NCBI GenBank assembly: GCA_023431345.1
Contig: JAEYWK010000194.1
Location: 81,592-145,591, forward strand
Direction of reading: 5' to 3'
From: Pseudomonadota bacterium
GTDB lineage: Bacteria > Myxococcota_A > Polyangia > Polyangiales > Polyangiaceae
DNA: 64,000 nucleotides
Shown here: one piece after another, positions 37,081 through 48,300 of the stretch
How positions within the stretch are numbered: the first letter of the stretch is position 1
Layout of the letters: every line of letters starts with the position of its first letter
Program-made: the position numbers and the translations under genes
Notes under the pieces: model-generated
What the model saw: the letters and a program-made list of their open reading frames with translations, nothing else
The model's database searches: none
Told to the model about the DNA's origin: nothing

Positions 37081-37770
37081 ATGTTCCGCTGGGGCCCCGC
37101 CTCGGTAGCGTATGCGCTCGTCGCGGCGGGCGCGCTCGCCATCGGCCACGGCTTCGAGCGCGGCTCGCTGATCACCTATCCGGAGCCTTGGCTGCCGCTC
37201 AGCCGCGCCGAGGGGCACGGCTTCAGCCTGGTCGCCGGTGGCGCGTTCGCGGCGCTCGTGGTCGTGGGCACGCGAGTCCTAGTAGAAAATGTCGGTTGGG
37301 CGCGCAACCTGCACCGCGATTTGCGGCCAATGACGCTGCGGCTCGACGGCGCGGGCATCGTCGCCATCGCCGCGCTGTCCGCCGTCGCCGAAGAGCTGGT
37401 GTTTCGCGGGCTGCTCATGCCGTGGCTCGGGCTCTTGCCGCAGGCCTTGATCTTCGGCGTCGTCCACGCCCAGCTGAGCGGACCAAGCCGCTGGGTGTGG
37501 GTGACGTGGGCGAGCGTCGTCGGGCTCGCGCTCGGAGCCGTGTTCGCGCTGAGCGGCTCGCTCTTCGGCCCGATGTTGGCGCACGGCCTGATCAACGGGC
37601 TGAACCTGCTCTACTTGAAGTCTCACGACACCGCGCCTCCGCCCAACTCCCTCGGCGGCCTTTTGGGCAGCCGGCGTGACTCGACGAACCCTGGCTGGGT
37701 GCCGAGCAGCGAGAGCCCTCGCAACGAAACCGGCCGCCGGAGCCCGCTGCCCGCCGGCCGCCGAGCCTAG
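37081..37770 (+). CDS. CPBP-family (CAAX-like) intramembrane metalloprotease
   Basis: 229 residues with about five helices. The catalytic signatures are present: AEELVFRG (EExxxR), FGVVHAQ (first His) and LAHGLINGLN (HxxxN). CPBP/Abi enzymes cleave inside membranes or have CAAX-processing and immunity roles. The C-terminal 40 residues are disordered and basic. Monocistronic, divergent from the sigma factor. Confidence 0.88.
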   Translation: MFRWGPASVAYALVAAGALAIGHGFERGSLITYPEPWLPLSRAEGHGFSLVAGGAFAALVVVGTRVLVENVGWARNLHRDLRPMTLRLDGAGIVAIAALSAVAEELVFRGLLMPWLGLLPQALIFGVVHAQLSGPSRWVWVTWASVVGLALGAVFALSGSLFGPMLAHGLINGLNLLYLKSHDTAPPPNSLGGLLGSRRDSTNPGWVPSSESPRNETGRRSPLPAGRRA

Positions 37771-37931
37771 CGCGCAAGCGACGTCGCGGGTCTCCGCGCC
37801 CGCCTCGATCCGAGGCAAAAACGGCTGGGCGGCCCGGAGACGAGCGCGGCCAAGGTGCGACCAATCGTGGCCCCGCTGGCCGCCGTCGGCTGGTTCTGCG
37901 CTATTCTGGTGGCAGCACCCCCCAGCCAAGA

Positions 37932-39424
<1,493 letters not shown>

Positions 39425-39428
<4 letters not shown>

Positions 39429-40198
39429 CGAAACGCAGGCTCGACGGCTACTTCCTGGGCAAGCGCGACTACCGCTCGTGCCTCGCGCTGCAAGAGCGCC
39501 TGCTCGCGGAGCGCGCCGCGGGCCGCGCCCCCGACACCGTCCTGCTCGTCGAGCATCCGCCCGTGATCACGCTCGGGCGCGGCGCGCACTCCGAGCACCT
39601 GCTGGCGAGCGCCGCGCACCTCGCAGAGCTCGGCGTCGAGGTGGTGGAGACCGGGCGCGGCGGCGACGTCACGCTGCACGCACCGGGGCAGCTCGTTTGC
39701 TACCCGATCATCGACCTGAGCCCCGATCGCAAGGACGTGCGCCGCTACGTGCGTGACTTGACGGAGGTCATGCGCAGCGTCGCGTCGCTGTACGGCGTCG
39801 ACACGGGGCGGGTCGAGCAGCACATCGGGCTATGGGCCAACCGCGAGGCGCCCCGAGCCTACGTCGGCGAGGCTAGCCCCAACGACTTGGCCAAGGTCGG
39901 CGCGATCGGCGTGCGCATTTCACGCTGGGTCACCATGCACGGCTTCGCTCTGAACCTGCAGCCGGACCTGCGCTTGTTCGGCTTGATCGTGCCTTGCGGC
40001 ATTCGCGAGTACGGCGTCACGTCGCTGGCCGAGCTGACGAACGGCCCCGCCCCGAGCGTCGAGGCGGCCGCGCCTCAAGCGTTCGCGGCGCTGGTGCGCG
40101 TGCTCGACGCGGACGCCGAGAGCTCGACGCTCTCCCGCGGCGAGCCGCCCGCCACGAGCAGCACGTTCTCGAACGGCGTGCGCTCCGAAGCGCCCTGA
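39425..40198 (+). CDS. lipB: Octanoyl-[acyl carrier protein]:protein N-octanoyltransferase LipB
   Basis: 257 residues. RGGDVTLHAPGQLVCYP, Lys157 in KVGAIGVRISRWVTMHGFALN, and nucleophile Cys191 in VPCGIREYGVTSL. Lipoate synthesis step 1. The usual length is 210-230; the last 40 residues (Ser/Ala-rich) go beyond the family and overlap the neighbouring gene on the opposite strand by 124 bases. Confidence 0.94.
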
Positions 40199-41220
40199 AC
40201 CTCGCAGCGCAGCCCCGCGCGCTCGAAAATAGCGACGAAATCACGAGCGGGGCGGTACTGCGTGGCGCGACCGCGGTTCAGGCCCGTCTTGCGCGCGCAC
40301 CACTCGACGAAGCGCGTGACGGCGCTCTTGGCCGAAGGCTGCGCGTCCAGCTCGCGCAGCAAGATGCGTCCACCGGGGGCGAGCGCGCCCAGCGCGGCCG
40401 CGAGCACCGCGTCTTGCTCGGCGACGGGCAGGTAGTGCAGCACGTCGATCAGCAGGATCGTGTCGGCCGGCGGGAGCACGGCCGTCGCCAGGTCAGCGAC
40501 CTCGAAACGCCCCTCGACCCCCGCAGAGCTCGCCACCGCGATCTTCTCGGCGTCACTGTCGAGGCCACGCAGGCTGCTGACGCGCCCCAGCTCGAGCAAG
40601 AGCCAAGCGAGCTGTCCGCGGCCGCAGCCCAAATCCAGTACGCGCCCGAGGTGCCCCGGCACGCGGTGCAGCAGCTCGACGACCGGGTCGAGCGCCAGCT
40701 TGCCGGCGACGTAGTAGCGGTGCGCTGCGGGCGCGCCGCGGTAACGCGCGCGGGTGCGCGCCCGCGCTTCTTCCAGCGCACGGTCGGGCAGCTCTGCGGC
40801 GGCCCCCGCCGCTCGCCGCGAAGCGCTCAGCCAGGCTACCGCGAAGCCAAGCAGCGCCAGCGCCGCGCCCACCGCCAGGCTACCGACCAGCAGCTGCTGC
40901 GCGAAGCCGGCCGCTCCCGAGCCGCGCGCTCGCTCGACGTCGAAGCCAGCGAAGCTGCCCGTGAGCAGCCACGAGCCCGCTTGCACCTCCGCAAAGATGA
41001 GGAAAGGCGCCACGAGCGGGTTCGAGACGTTGGCGGCGAGGTACGACAGCACCGCGTCGAGCCGAAGCGGCAGGCACACCGCCAGCACCAGCACCAGGTG
41101 CAGCCCGTACAGCGGCTGGCAGCCGATGAACAAGCCGATCGCGACGGCGGCCGCCGCTCTGTTGGCCGACCCGGGCGTGCCGCGCAAGCGCTGCCACAGC
41201 CCGAGCAAGAAGGATTTCAC
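40075..41220 (-). CDS. DUF2062 membrane domain fused to class I SAM methyltransferase
   Basis: 381 residues. N-terminal DUF2062 (about 10-140: GLFIGCQPLYGLHLVL, AANVSNPLVAPFL, helices) fused to a Rossmann methyltransferase (about 175-350) with the SAM motif VLDLGCGRGQLAWLL, then GLDSDAEKIAVA and LLIDVLHYLP. The last 41 codons overlap lipB antisense. It precedes no operon partner except the TPR gene upstream (4-base overlap, 41217-41220). Substrate unknown; DUF2062-methyltransferase fusions are found in several bacteria. Confidence 0.85.
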   Translation of the reverse strand: MKSFLLGLWQRLRGTPGSANRAAAAVAIGLFIGCQPLYGLHLVLVLAVCLPLRLDAVLSYLAANVSNPLVAPFLIFAEVQAGSWLLTGSFAGFDVERARGSGAAGFAQQLLVGSLAVGAALALLGFAVAWLSASRRAAGAAAELPDRALEEARARTRARYRGAPAAHRYYVAGKLALDPVVELLHRVPGHLGRVLDLGCGRGQLAWLLLELGRVSSLRGLDSDAEKIAVASSAGVEGRFEVADLATAVLPPADTILLIDVLHYLPVAEQDAVLAAALGALAPGGRILLRELDAQPSAKSAVTRFVEWCARKTGLNRGRATQYRPARDFVAIFERAGLRCEVQGASERTPFENVLLVAGGSPRESVELSASASSTRTSAANA

Positions 41221-41945
41221 GCTTCGGGGCGCTCCGATTTTGCGCGCTGGGTGTCCGCCAACTTGCGATACATCTGCGCGCTCTTGTTTTCACCGTCGCG
41301 AGCGAGCACGGCGTCGAACTCGGCGACGGCGGCGTCGTGCTCGCCAGCCGACAAGTGCATCACCCCCAGCAGTAAGCGCGCCTGGCCGTAGTTGGGGTTG
41401 GCGTCACGCGCGGCTTCCAGCTGCTCGCGTGCGCGCGCCGGTTGATTCGTGTCGCGGTAGAGCGTCGCCAGCTTGGTCCGCAAGTCCGCGAAGCCAGGAC
41501 AGAGCGCGACCGCTCGCTCGAGCTCGAGGACCGCTTCTGGCACCATGCCGGCATCTGCATAGGCTTGGCTGATCTCGGCGTGCATGTTCGCGATCTTTCC
41601 TTTCGCGAACGGGTCCGCCTTGGCCGGCCCGCCAGAACCGCGGTGACGAATCTGGCCGTACACTTGGCGCGCGGCGTCGTACTTGCCCAGGTCGTTGTAG
41701 GTGACCATGAGGTTGAGCTGCGCCTCGGTGTAGTTCGGGTTCAGGCTCACCGCCTTCTCGAAGTAGCGCTCGGCCTGAAGGAAATCGCCCTTCGAATGGG
41801 AGATGACCCCGAGCATGTCGAAAACATCAGCGAAACGATCGGTTTCGGCCACGACCTGCCTCAGCAAGTACTCGGCCTTGTCGAGCTCACGCTTCTGGTA
41901 GTGCTCGCGTCCTAGGAGGAGCAGCTGCTTGACGTGATCGTCCAT
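41217..41945 (-). CDS. TPR-repeat protein
   Basis: 242 residues from ATG 41945 (upstream frame not coding). Six tetratricopeptide units, for example YQKRELDKAEYLLRQVVAET, GDFLQAERYFEKAVSLNPNY, AEISQAYADAGMVPEAVLEL, QPARAREQLEAARDANPNYG. No signal peptide, so cytoplasmic scaffold. It overlaps the methyltransferase gene by 4 bases, suggesting a joint role. Confidence 0.85.
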   Translation of the reverse strand: MDDHVKQLLLLGREHYQKRELDKAEYLLRQVVAETDRFADVFDMLGVISHSKGDFLQAERYFEKAVSLNPNYTEAQLNLMVTYNDLGKYDAARQVYGQIRHRGSGGPAKADPFAKGKIANMHAEISQAYADAGMVPEAVLELERAVALCPGFADLRTKLATLYRDTNQPARAREQLEAARDANPNYGQARLLLGVMHLSAGEHDAAVAEFDAVLARDGENKSAQMYRKLADTQRAKSERPEA

Positions 41946-42074
41946 GCCCTGCCTATGGAAACCCAGAAAGCGGGCAAAATATAGGCAAAGGCGAGAGGCT
42001 TCCCCGATTTGTAGCAAACCGACGCGGCCGGCGCCCGCCTTGCCGCGGTCCCGGTTCCTTGCTACTCCGCGACC

Positions 42075-44126
42075 GTGGCCTCACCGCCAGGCGCCGGTGG
42101 TTCCCGCTACGTCGGCCGTATCGTCGATCCCGACGTGCGCGATGACGGCGAAACGGAACCCGAAGTCGAGCTGAACCCCAGCCCGCCGCCCGCGCACGCC
42201 CAAAGCCCCGACGCCGAGCGTGACTCCCCGGTTGTCCCGGAGCCGGCGGCGCTGGTCACAGCCGAGCCCGACCCACCGGCCGCACTCGAGACCCGTCACG
42301 CAGCGGGCCCTGTCCGCGGCGCGGAGGTTCGCGAGCGCCTCCTCGCCAAAGCGCGCGCCGCCGAGGAAGCGCGCATGGCCGCGCCCAGCGCGCTCGACGC
42401 CGAGTTGGACGCGGTGGGGCGCGGCAGTGAGCCGAGGGTGGAGGAGGTGGAAGACTTCGTCGCGCCGCCGCCGCCCGCTGGTCGCGCGCCGTCCGCACCG
42501 TTCACGCCGAGCACGCCTCGGGAGCTCTCGCCCAACCTGGTGGCGGTGTTCGCGGCGCTGGTCGGTATCGCCACGATCGCCTCGATCACGGCGCTGTTCA
42601 TGAGCTTGGAGACGCGCTTGCCGGCAACCCAAGCCGTGAGCGCGGGCAGCAGGCCCGCCTCGAACACCCCGAACGCCGCCCCCGCCGTGCCGGCGCCGGC
42701 CGAGCCCAAGCCGAAGGCCAAGCGCCAGCGCCAGAAGCTCCCGGGGCCCTGGCGCGTCAGCGACGCCAAGGGCGACGGCAAATACCGCTACATCGAGGGC
42801 AAGGTCGGAAGCGACTCGTTCCTGAAAGCGCTCGCGGCGGCGGGGGCGCCGGAAGCACAAGGGTACCGAGTCCTCGCCGCGCTGCGCGGCATCGTCGACC
42901 TCGACAAATGCAAGAGGTCCGATCGCTTCCAGGCGCTGCTCGAGCGCGGAACGAACCGGCTGTTCGCGCTCGAGTTCCTGTCCGGCGCGGAGGACGTCTA
43001 TCAGGCCAAGGAGGTCGATGGGCGCCTCACGGGCTCCAAGCTCGACCTGAAGATCGAGCGGGGGCAGGTGACGGGAGCGCTCAGCTACGACGGTTCGAGC
43101 TTCGACAAATCCGCCGAGCTGGCCGGCTTCGATCCGGGCCTGGCCAAGGTAGTCGCGCGCGCGCTCGACGGCCACATGGCGCTCGACGAGCTCGAGCGCG
43201 GCGACGTCATCAAGCTCGTGGCGCAAGAGGTGACGGTGCTCGGCGAGTTCTCGCGCTACGCGGGCATCGAAGCGCTCGAGCTCCACCGCGTGGATCCGAA
43301 GCGGACGCGCCTGCGCATCTACTACTCCGACGCCCCCGGCATCCGCGGCTACTACGACCACGATGGCAGAGCGCCGTTCGAGGGCGGTTGGCGCAAGCCG
43401 GTCAAAGGTGCGCCACGCACCTCACCGTTCAATCCGAAGCGCATGCACCCCGTCTTGAAGAAGGTGATGCCGCACCAAGGCACTGATTTCGGCGCGCCAA
43501 CCGGAACCCCCGTGGGCGCGTCGTCGTTCGGTACCGTCAGCTTCATCGGCAACGGCGGCCCTGCCGGCAACCTGGTCAAGATCATGCACCCAGGCGGCGT
43601 CGAGACTGGCTACGCCCACCTCTCGCGCTTCGCGAGCGGTCTGAAGTTGGGCGACAAGGTCAAGCGCATGCAGGTGATCGGCTACGTCGGTAGCACGGGG
43701 CGCTCGACCGGCCCGCACCTGCATTTCACCGCCGCGCGTGATGGTGTGTACTTCGACGCCGAGACGCTCAACCTCGACGGTATGCGCACGCTCACCGCCG
43801 CCGAGCGCGAGGCGTTCAAGCCTCTGATCGCCAAGTACGATCCGATGCTCGACGGCATTCCGATGCCCGAGCGCTACGTGCCGCTCCCGGTGACGACGCC
43901 GGAGGCAGCGCCCGCCATGGCCGTCGCGGCCAGCAACGCGCCGCCGCCCGACGATGACGCCGTGGGCGACGCGGACGAGCCCGTCGCCGCCGCGACCGTC
44001 GCCCCGAAAGGTGCCGTGCCCGAGCCACCGACGCCATCGCGACCGGGAGGCTCCGCGGTCTACCTCAGCGACAAAGAGCTACTCGAGGCGCAGTCAGCGA
44101 CGGACGACGGCGAAGTCGAGGAGTGA
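42075..44126 (+). CDS. M23-family peptidoglycan endopeptidase, membrane anchored
   Basis: 683 residues from GTG 42075. A 150-residue Pro/Glu-rich cytoplasmic region, one helix (about 155-178), a Lys/Arg-rich and beta-rich linker domain, and an M23 peptidase domain (about 470-570) with HQGTDFGAPTGTPVGA (H...D), YAHL and GPHLHF, the full zinc site. It cuts peptidoglycan cross-bridges in the periplasm. The last 100 residues are disordered. Confidence 0.9.
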   Translation: MASPPGAGGSRYVGRIVDPDVRDDGETEPEVELNPSPPPAHAQSPDAERDSPVVPEPAALVTAEPDPPAALETRHAAGPVRGAEVRERLLAKARAAEEARMAAPSALDAELDAVGRGSEPRVEEVEDFVAPPPPAGRAPSAPFTPSTPRELSPNLVAVFAALVGIATIASITALFMSLETRLPATQAVSAGSRPASNTPNAAPAVPAPAEPKPKAKRQRQKLPGPWRVSDAKGDGKYRYIEGKVGSDSFLKALAAAGAPEAQGYRVLAALRGIVDLDKCKRSDRFQALLERGTNRLFALEFLSGAEDVYQAKEVDGRLTGSKLDLKIERGQVTGALSYDGSSFDKSAELAGFDPGLAKVVARALDGHMALDELERGDVIKLVAQEVTVLGEFSRYAGIEALELHRVDPKRTRLRIYYSDAPGIRGYYDHDGRAPFEGGWRKPVKGAPRTSPFNPKRMHPVLKKVMPHQGTDFGAPTGTPVGASSFGTVSFIGNGGPAGNLVKIMHPGGVETGYAHLSRFASGLKLGDKVKRMQVIGYVGSTGRSTGPHLHFTAARDGVYFDAETLNLDGMRTLTAAEREAFKPLIAKYDPMLDGIPMPERYVPLPVTTPEAAPAMAVAASNAPPPDDDAVGDADEPVAAATVAPKGAVPEPPTPSRPGGSAVYLSDKELLEAQSATDDGEVEE

Positions 44127-44257
44127 GCGGCGGAGCGGCAGAGCGCGTCGAGCTCGCGCGCCAGGCAATCGACCAGGCACGCCCCGCGCGTGCAAAGTAG
44201 CTCGACCAGGTACTCCTCCTGCTCGACGCTGAGCTCGTAAAATGGATCGGGGTGCAT
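44060..44257 (-). CDS. Possible small protein in the gap after the M23 gene
   Basis: 65 codons from ATG 44257: MHPDPFYELSVEQEEYLVEL then a Cys-rich stretch (LLCTRGACLVDC, LDALC). The first 40 residues look protein-like; the tail overlaps the M23 gene antisense. It is weak and may be spurious. Confidence 0.3.
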   Translation of the reverse strand: MHPDPFYELSVEQEEYLVELLCTRGACLVDCLARELDALCRSAAHSSTSPSSVADCASSSSLSLR

Positions 44258-44487
44258 GGCTACCCTCACCCCAGCGACGCGAGGAAGGCCTCGAGGCGAT
44301 CGAGCGTCTCGCGCACACGGCACCTAGCTCGTCAAGTGCCGGACGGAGGCGTTCAGCGAGCGATCAGAGAGCGCGGGCGGTCAGCGCTCAGGGCGCGAGC
44401 AGGCCGCGAGCAGGGCGGAGTCTGCTTCGCGATGCTCGGCGCGGAGCCCGCCCCCTGTCCGCGACCGCTGGCTGGAGCTGACGGCTG
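44127..44487. other. Intergenic region, 361 bases
   Basis: Lies between the M23 gene (+) and the sensor kinase (-). Apart from the small candidate ORF at its left end I see no gene, RNA or strong hairpin. Confidence 0.4.
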
Positions 44488-46038
44488 CTACGCTCGCCGC
44501 GTCAACCTCAGCGTAAACACCGCACCATGCGGAGCTGCATCCGCCACCCGCACGCTTCCCCCGTGCGCCTCCGCGATGTGCTTCACCAGCGACAGCCCGA
44601 TGCCGGAGCCACGCACCTGCTTGCCGCTCGCGGATTTGCCGCGCACGAAGCGATCGAAGATGCGCTTGCGATCCTCCGGCGCGATGCCCGGACCTTGGTC
44701 CGTCACGGAGACATCGGCGCCCTGCGCCGCAGGGCGTACGGCGACGTAGATCCGCTTGCTTTCGGGCGCATACTTCAGCGCGTTGTCGACCAGGTTGATG
44801 ACGGCGATCTCGACCGCTCGCTCGTCGATCATCAGCTCGGGCACCGGCTCCAGCGACAGCTCGAGCGTCACGCCTTCGCGCTCCGCGCGCACGCGGCAGG
44901 CTTCGACGGCGCGGCTGACTGGCTCGGAAATCCGTCCGGGCGAGAAGTCGTAGGCGGCTTGTCCGCGCTCGACCTTCGCGAAATCCAGCACGTTCTCGAT
45001 CAGGGCGTTCAGGCGATCGCTCTCGTTGACGATGATCGATAGGTAGTGCTGGCGCTTTTCTTCACTGTCGGCCCGCCCCGTCTGCAAGAGCTCCCCGAAC
45101 ATGCGCACGAGCGCCAGGGGCGTCTTCAGCTCGTGCGACACGTTCGCCACGAACTCGCTCTTCAAGTTCGAGAGGCGGCGTTCGCGCTCGGCCGCCAACA
45201 AGATCACGAACAAGCCGGCGATCACCACCACGCTCGACAACCCCACCAGCACCATCTCGAGCAAGCGCCGACGCGCGACCGCCGCTGCCAGCTCCTCGGC
45301 GCTGTTCATGGTCACGTTCAGCGTCCACTTGTAGAGCGTCGTCTCGAACTGGCGACCGAGAGTCAACCCGCCGCGCCCCAGCGGCGGGCCGAAGACGATC
45401 TTGCCGTCGGCGTCGACGATGTTGACGCGGCTCTGCTGCATGTCGGAGTAGAGCGCCGGGAATACGTCGTGCACGATGCGCGGCACGTCGTGCCAAACCA
45501 CGACCAAGAAGCGACGTTCGGCCAGCTCTTGCTCCCAATGGCTGAGCAGGTAGGCCCGCTCGCGCTCGACTTTGTGGAGGTGCCGCAGCTCGTCGAGCGG
45601 CGCCTTGTCGAGCTTCAACTCCGGCAGCAAGCGGTGCACGAGCAGCCGGCGAAAGCGCTCTGTCTCCAGCTCCGGCGCGCGTGAGGCGAGCGCCACCACG
45701 TTGCGCGCCGCCGAGCTCAGATCCACGAGGAACACGGTTCGCACCGTGGGTGTTTGCAGGGCCGCCGTTTCCAGCCATTTCGCGCCGAACGTGGCGCGCT
45801 CGTTGAGGTCGAGGACGGAGCGGACGGCGTTGTCTTGCTCGATGATGCGCTTGTCGAGACGATCGGCGCGCTCGTTGGCGAGCAAGAGCGTCGCCTCGAC
45901 GACCGACTGCTCACGCAGCTTCTCGAGCTGAAAGCTGGAGCGGAACATCACCCCCGAGAGCACCAACACCGCCACGACGATGACCGGCAGCAGCAAGAAC
46001 GTGAGCAGTCGCTCGCGCCTCGTTCGCTCGGTAGCCAT
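44488..46038 (-). CDS. Sensor histidine kinase, orphan
   Basis: 516 residues. Helix 1 (12-32), a 220-residue periplasmic sensor region, helix 2 (about 268-290), then HisKA with SHELKTPLALVRM (phospho-His), N box NLVDNALKYAP, G1 DQGPGIAP, F box and G2 GSGIGLSLV. All kinase motifs are intact. No response regulator is adjacent, so its partner is elsewhere. The sensor resembles a double-PAS/Cache-like periplasmic domain in length. Confidence 0.92.
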   Translation of the reverse strand: MATERTRRERLLTFLLLPVIVVAVLVLSGVMFRSSFQLEKLREQSVVEATLLLANERADRLDKRIIEQDNAVRSVLDLNERATFGAKWLETAALQTPTVRTVFLVDLSSAARNVVALASRAPELETERFRRLLVHRLLPELKLDKAPLDELRHLHKVERERAYLLSHWEQELAERRFLVVVWHDVPRIVHDVFPALYSDMQQSRVNIVDADGKIVFGPPLGRGGLTLGRQFETTLYKWTLNVTMNSAEELAAAVARRRLLEMVLVGLSSVVVIAGLFVILLAAERERRLSNLKSEFVANVSHELKTPLALVRMFGELLQTGRADSEEKRQHYLSIIVNESDRLNALIENVLDFAKVERGQAAYDFSPGRISEPVSRAVEACRVRAEREGVTLELSLEPVPELMIDERAVEIAVINLVDNALKYAPESKRIYVAVRPAAQGADVSVTDQGPGIAPEDRKRIFDRFVRGKSASGKQVRGSGIGLSLVKHIAEAHGGSVRVADAAPHGAVFTLRLTRRA

Positions 46039-46083
46039 CGCCGCGAGCTTAGGGCCCGCGCATGGCCAAGTCGACCGCCGCCC

Positions 46084-48300
46084 TCAGCGACGCAGGATCA
46101 CGTCTGCGTCGAGCACGAGCGGACGGTTGGCCAAGAACTCGGCAAATTGCTGGCACACGTAGTCGAGCGCGTTTTGCTCGGTCTGGTGGAAAGGCGCATC
46201 ACCGAGCGGGTTGACGACCTCGAGCAGGCCGAGGTACCGGCCACCCTGGCGCACTGGCCCGCACAGCGCCCGCTCTGGCTTGACGCGCAGCAGATCCCAG
46301 CGGGCGCCCAAGATGCGCCGGTCCTTCTCGACGTCGTGGATGGCGACTGAGCCGGGGCGACGCATGACCGCGTCGAAGAACGGGTCGGTGTCGGGCGTGC
46401 GCTGCAGCAGCACCTCCATCGTGCCCGGACCTTTCGCGCGTACGACGACGAACTGCCGCGTGTTGATGTCGAAGACGTGAATCAGCACGCCCTCGCACGG
46501 CACGATCGAGTCGATCGTCGCCATCATGAACTCGGCGCCATCCGCGACGCCCGACATGAAGTGCAGGTCGTGCATCGCCTCGAAGAGCTCGCCGATGAGG
46601 TCTTCACCGGCGCGTCGCCGCACCGCCGGCAGCCGCGGCTTCGATGAGCGGCCGGCGCTCGGGTGCGAGGGAAGCTTCTCACGCGTCAGCGGGATCGCCG
46701 CCGCTTGGGTGTCCGATTTCTCCGTGGCGGCGGCGATCGGCACAGCCGCAGCCGCGCTCGCCGACGGAGCCGTGCTCGCCGACGGAGCCGTGCTCGCCGA
46801 CGGAGCCGTGCTCACCGACGGAGCCGTGCTCACCGACGGAGCCGTGCTCACCGACGGAGCCGCGCTCGCCGACGGAGCCGCGCTCACCGACGGAGCCGCG
46901 CTCGCCGACGGAGCCGTGCTGGCCAAGGGCGTCGAGGCGCCCGCGAGCGGACCGGAGCTCGCTGCGGAGGCGCCCGGAGGCGTTGACGGTGAGCTCGTCG
47001 AGGATGCGGGAGGTGATGACGGCGAGCTCGTCACCTTCACGACCGGCACCGGAATGATCGACGGCGCGGGCACCGAAGCGCGCGCAGGCGCGGTTCCGTC
47101 GAAGAGCGGGAAGGTGATGACCGGATTACCGCGCCAATCTTTCCAAGCCAACGTGCCGAGCGGCGCGCGCTCGGGACGCCGTTCGAACTGGTGATCGAAG
47201 ACGGCCAGCTGCACGAATTTCTGCCCCGGACGAGCCGCGAGCTCACGCGAGACGTTCTTGAAGCTGGCCCACAGCAGCGCCTCTACCGCTCCGCGTGTAG
47301 CGCCCGGCTCGACGACGTAAGCGACCTCGCGGTAGGTGATGGGCGACTCGGGCGTGGGCTCTTCTTGCCGCTGACGCAGCACCGTCGACGGCGGCGGCAG
47401 CTCATAGGCTGCGCTCGGCTGGGTGTGAGTCTGCGGAACGCTGGGACCAAGACCCTTGGGTACCGCCGGTGCCGCCGGAATGACGTCGGCGGGGACGGTG
47501 ATGCCTGCCTGCGCGGGCGGATGCACCGACGCGGGTCGGGGGGGGAAGGCGGACGGCGACTTGGCGGCGGCATCGGCGGGAGCGAGCGGCGAGAGCGCGC
47601 TCGACGGCACGCCCGCGTACGGCTCTGTCTGAACGAAGCCGGCGGGCGCGACGCTGACGGGCGATACTGCCGCGCTGCGCGAAGCCGCCGTGGCTGACGG
47701 AGCCGCCGAGAGAGGCGCGGCCGCAGGAACCGACGGCGCTGCAAGCGACGCCACGTTCGCCGCAGGAACCGATGGCGCTGCAAGCGCCGCCGCCGCCGCC
47801 GCAGGAACCGACGGCGCCGGAGCCGGAACCGAGGCCGCCACGGACGGGGCACGAGCCGAAATGGCCGGAGCAGGCGCTGACAGGGAGGCGGCGACCACGC
47901 CCGGCGGCCGAACGGAGGCGGCGACGGTCGGCGCAACGGCCGGCACGGACGGGGTGAGGAAGGGCGTCGACGTGGCTGGCGGCCCGTAAGACGGGACGGG
48001 AGCGACCGACGGCGTGGCCGGCGCCGGAATCGATTGCCCGTTGCGATATGCCCCGTCGGCAACACTGAGCTCCGCATCCGGCGGGGCTTTGGCGACGACG
48101 AAGCGCAGCTTCAGCTTCGGGTCGACTGCGCGGTAACCGTCATCCAAGAGCTCGATCGAGAACTTGGAGAGCGGCCCGCTGTCACCGCGCAGCTTGCGCG
48201 CTTCCTGCAGGGCTGCCTGCCACTGCTTGGCCTCGACGCAATACTTCTCGTCGGTGCTGCTTTCGCCGACGCGAGAAACCTCAACGAACCATCGCATCAA
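46084..48300 (-). CDS. GAF-domain protein with a long Ala/Pro/Ser-Val repeat linker
   Basis: 738 residues. N-terminal domain about 1-80 of unknown type (MRWFVEVSR, ELLDDGYRAVDPKLKLRFV), then Ala/Pro/Ser/Val-rich linkers about 85-290 and 410-560, a second ordered patch (about 300-400, VVEPGATRGAVEALLWASFK) and a GAF-like domain about 575-738 (GVLIHVFDINTRQFVVVRAK, PGSVAIHDVEKDRR). The second linker is encoded by the 18-base minisatellite. Possibly a ligand-sensing scaffold; no output domain recognised. Confidence 0.75.
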   Translation of the reverse strand: MMRWFVEVSRVGESSTDEKYCVEAKQWQAALQEARKLRGDSGPLSKFSIELLDDGYRAVDPKLKLRFVVAKAPPDAELSVADGAYRNGQSIPAPATPSVAPVPSYGPPATSTPFLTPSVPAVAPTVAASVRPPGVVAASLSAPAPAISARAPSVAASVPAPAPSVPAAAAAALAAPSVPAANVASLAAPSVPAAAPLSAAPSATAASRSAAVSPVSVAPAGFVQTEPYAGVPSSALSPLAPADAAAKSPSAFPPRPASVHPPAQAGITVPADVIPAAPAVPKGLGPSVPQTHTQPSAAYELPPPSTVLRQRQEEPTPESPITYREVAYVVEPGATRGAVEALLWASFKNVSRELAARPGQKFVQLAVFDHQFERRPERAPLGTLAWKDWRGNPVITFPLFDGTAPARASVPAPSIIPVPVVKVTSSPSSPPASSTSSPSTPPGASAASSGPLAGASTPLASTAPSASAAPSVSAAPSASAAPSVSTAPSVSTAPSVSTAPSASTAPSASTAPSASAAAAVPIAAATEKSDTQAAAIPLTREKLPSHPSAGRSSKPRLPAVRRRAGEDLIGELFEAMHDLHFMSGVADGAEFMMATIDSIVPCEGVLIHVFDINTRQFVVVRAKGPGTMEVLLQRTPDTDPFFDAVMRRPGSVAIHDVEKDRRILGARWDLLRVKPERALCGPVRQGGRYLGLLEVVNPLGDAPFHQTEQNALDYVCQQFAEFLANRPLVLDADVILRR
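46756..46917. repeat. 18-base minisatellite (9 copies) inside the GAF-protein gene
   Basis: Unit GCTCGCCGACGGAGCCGT with variants (A for G at base 5, C for T at base 18). Nine contiguous copies encode repeats of a six-residue Ala-Pro-Ser-(Val/Ala)-Ser-(Thr/Ala) unit on the minus strand. Copy-number change would keep the frame. Confidence 0.92.

Noticed and set aside
44060..44323. Longer version of the small minus-strand frame after the M23 gene
   Set aside because: The first 22 codons (to ATG 44257) look random; only the shorter form is listed, at low confidence.
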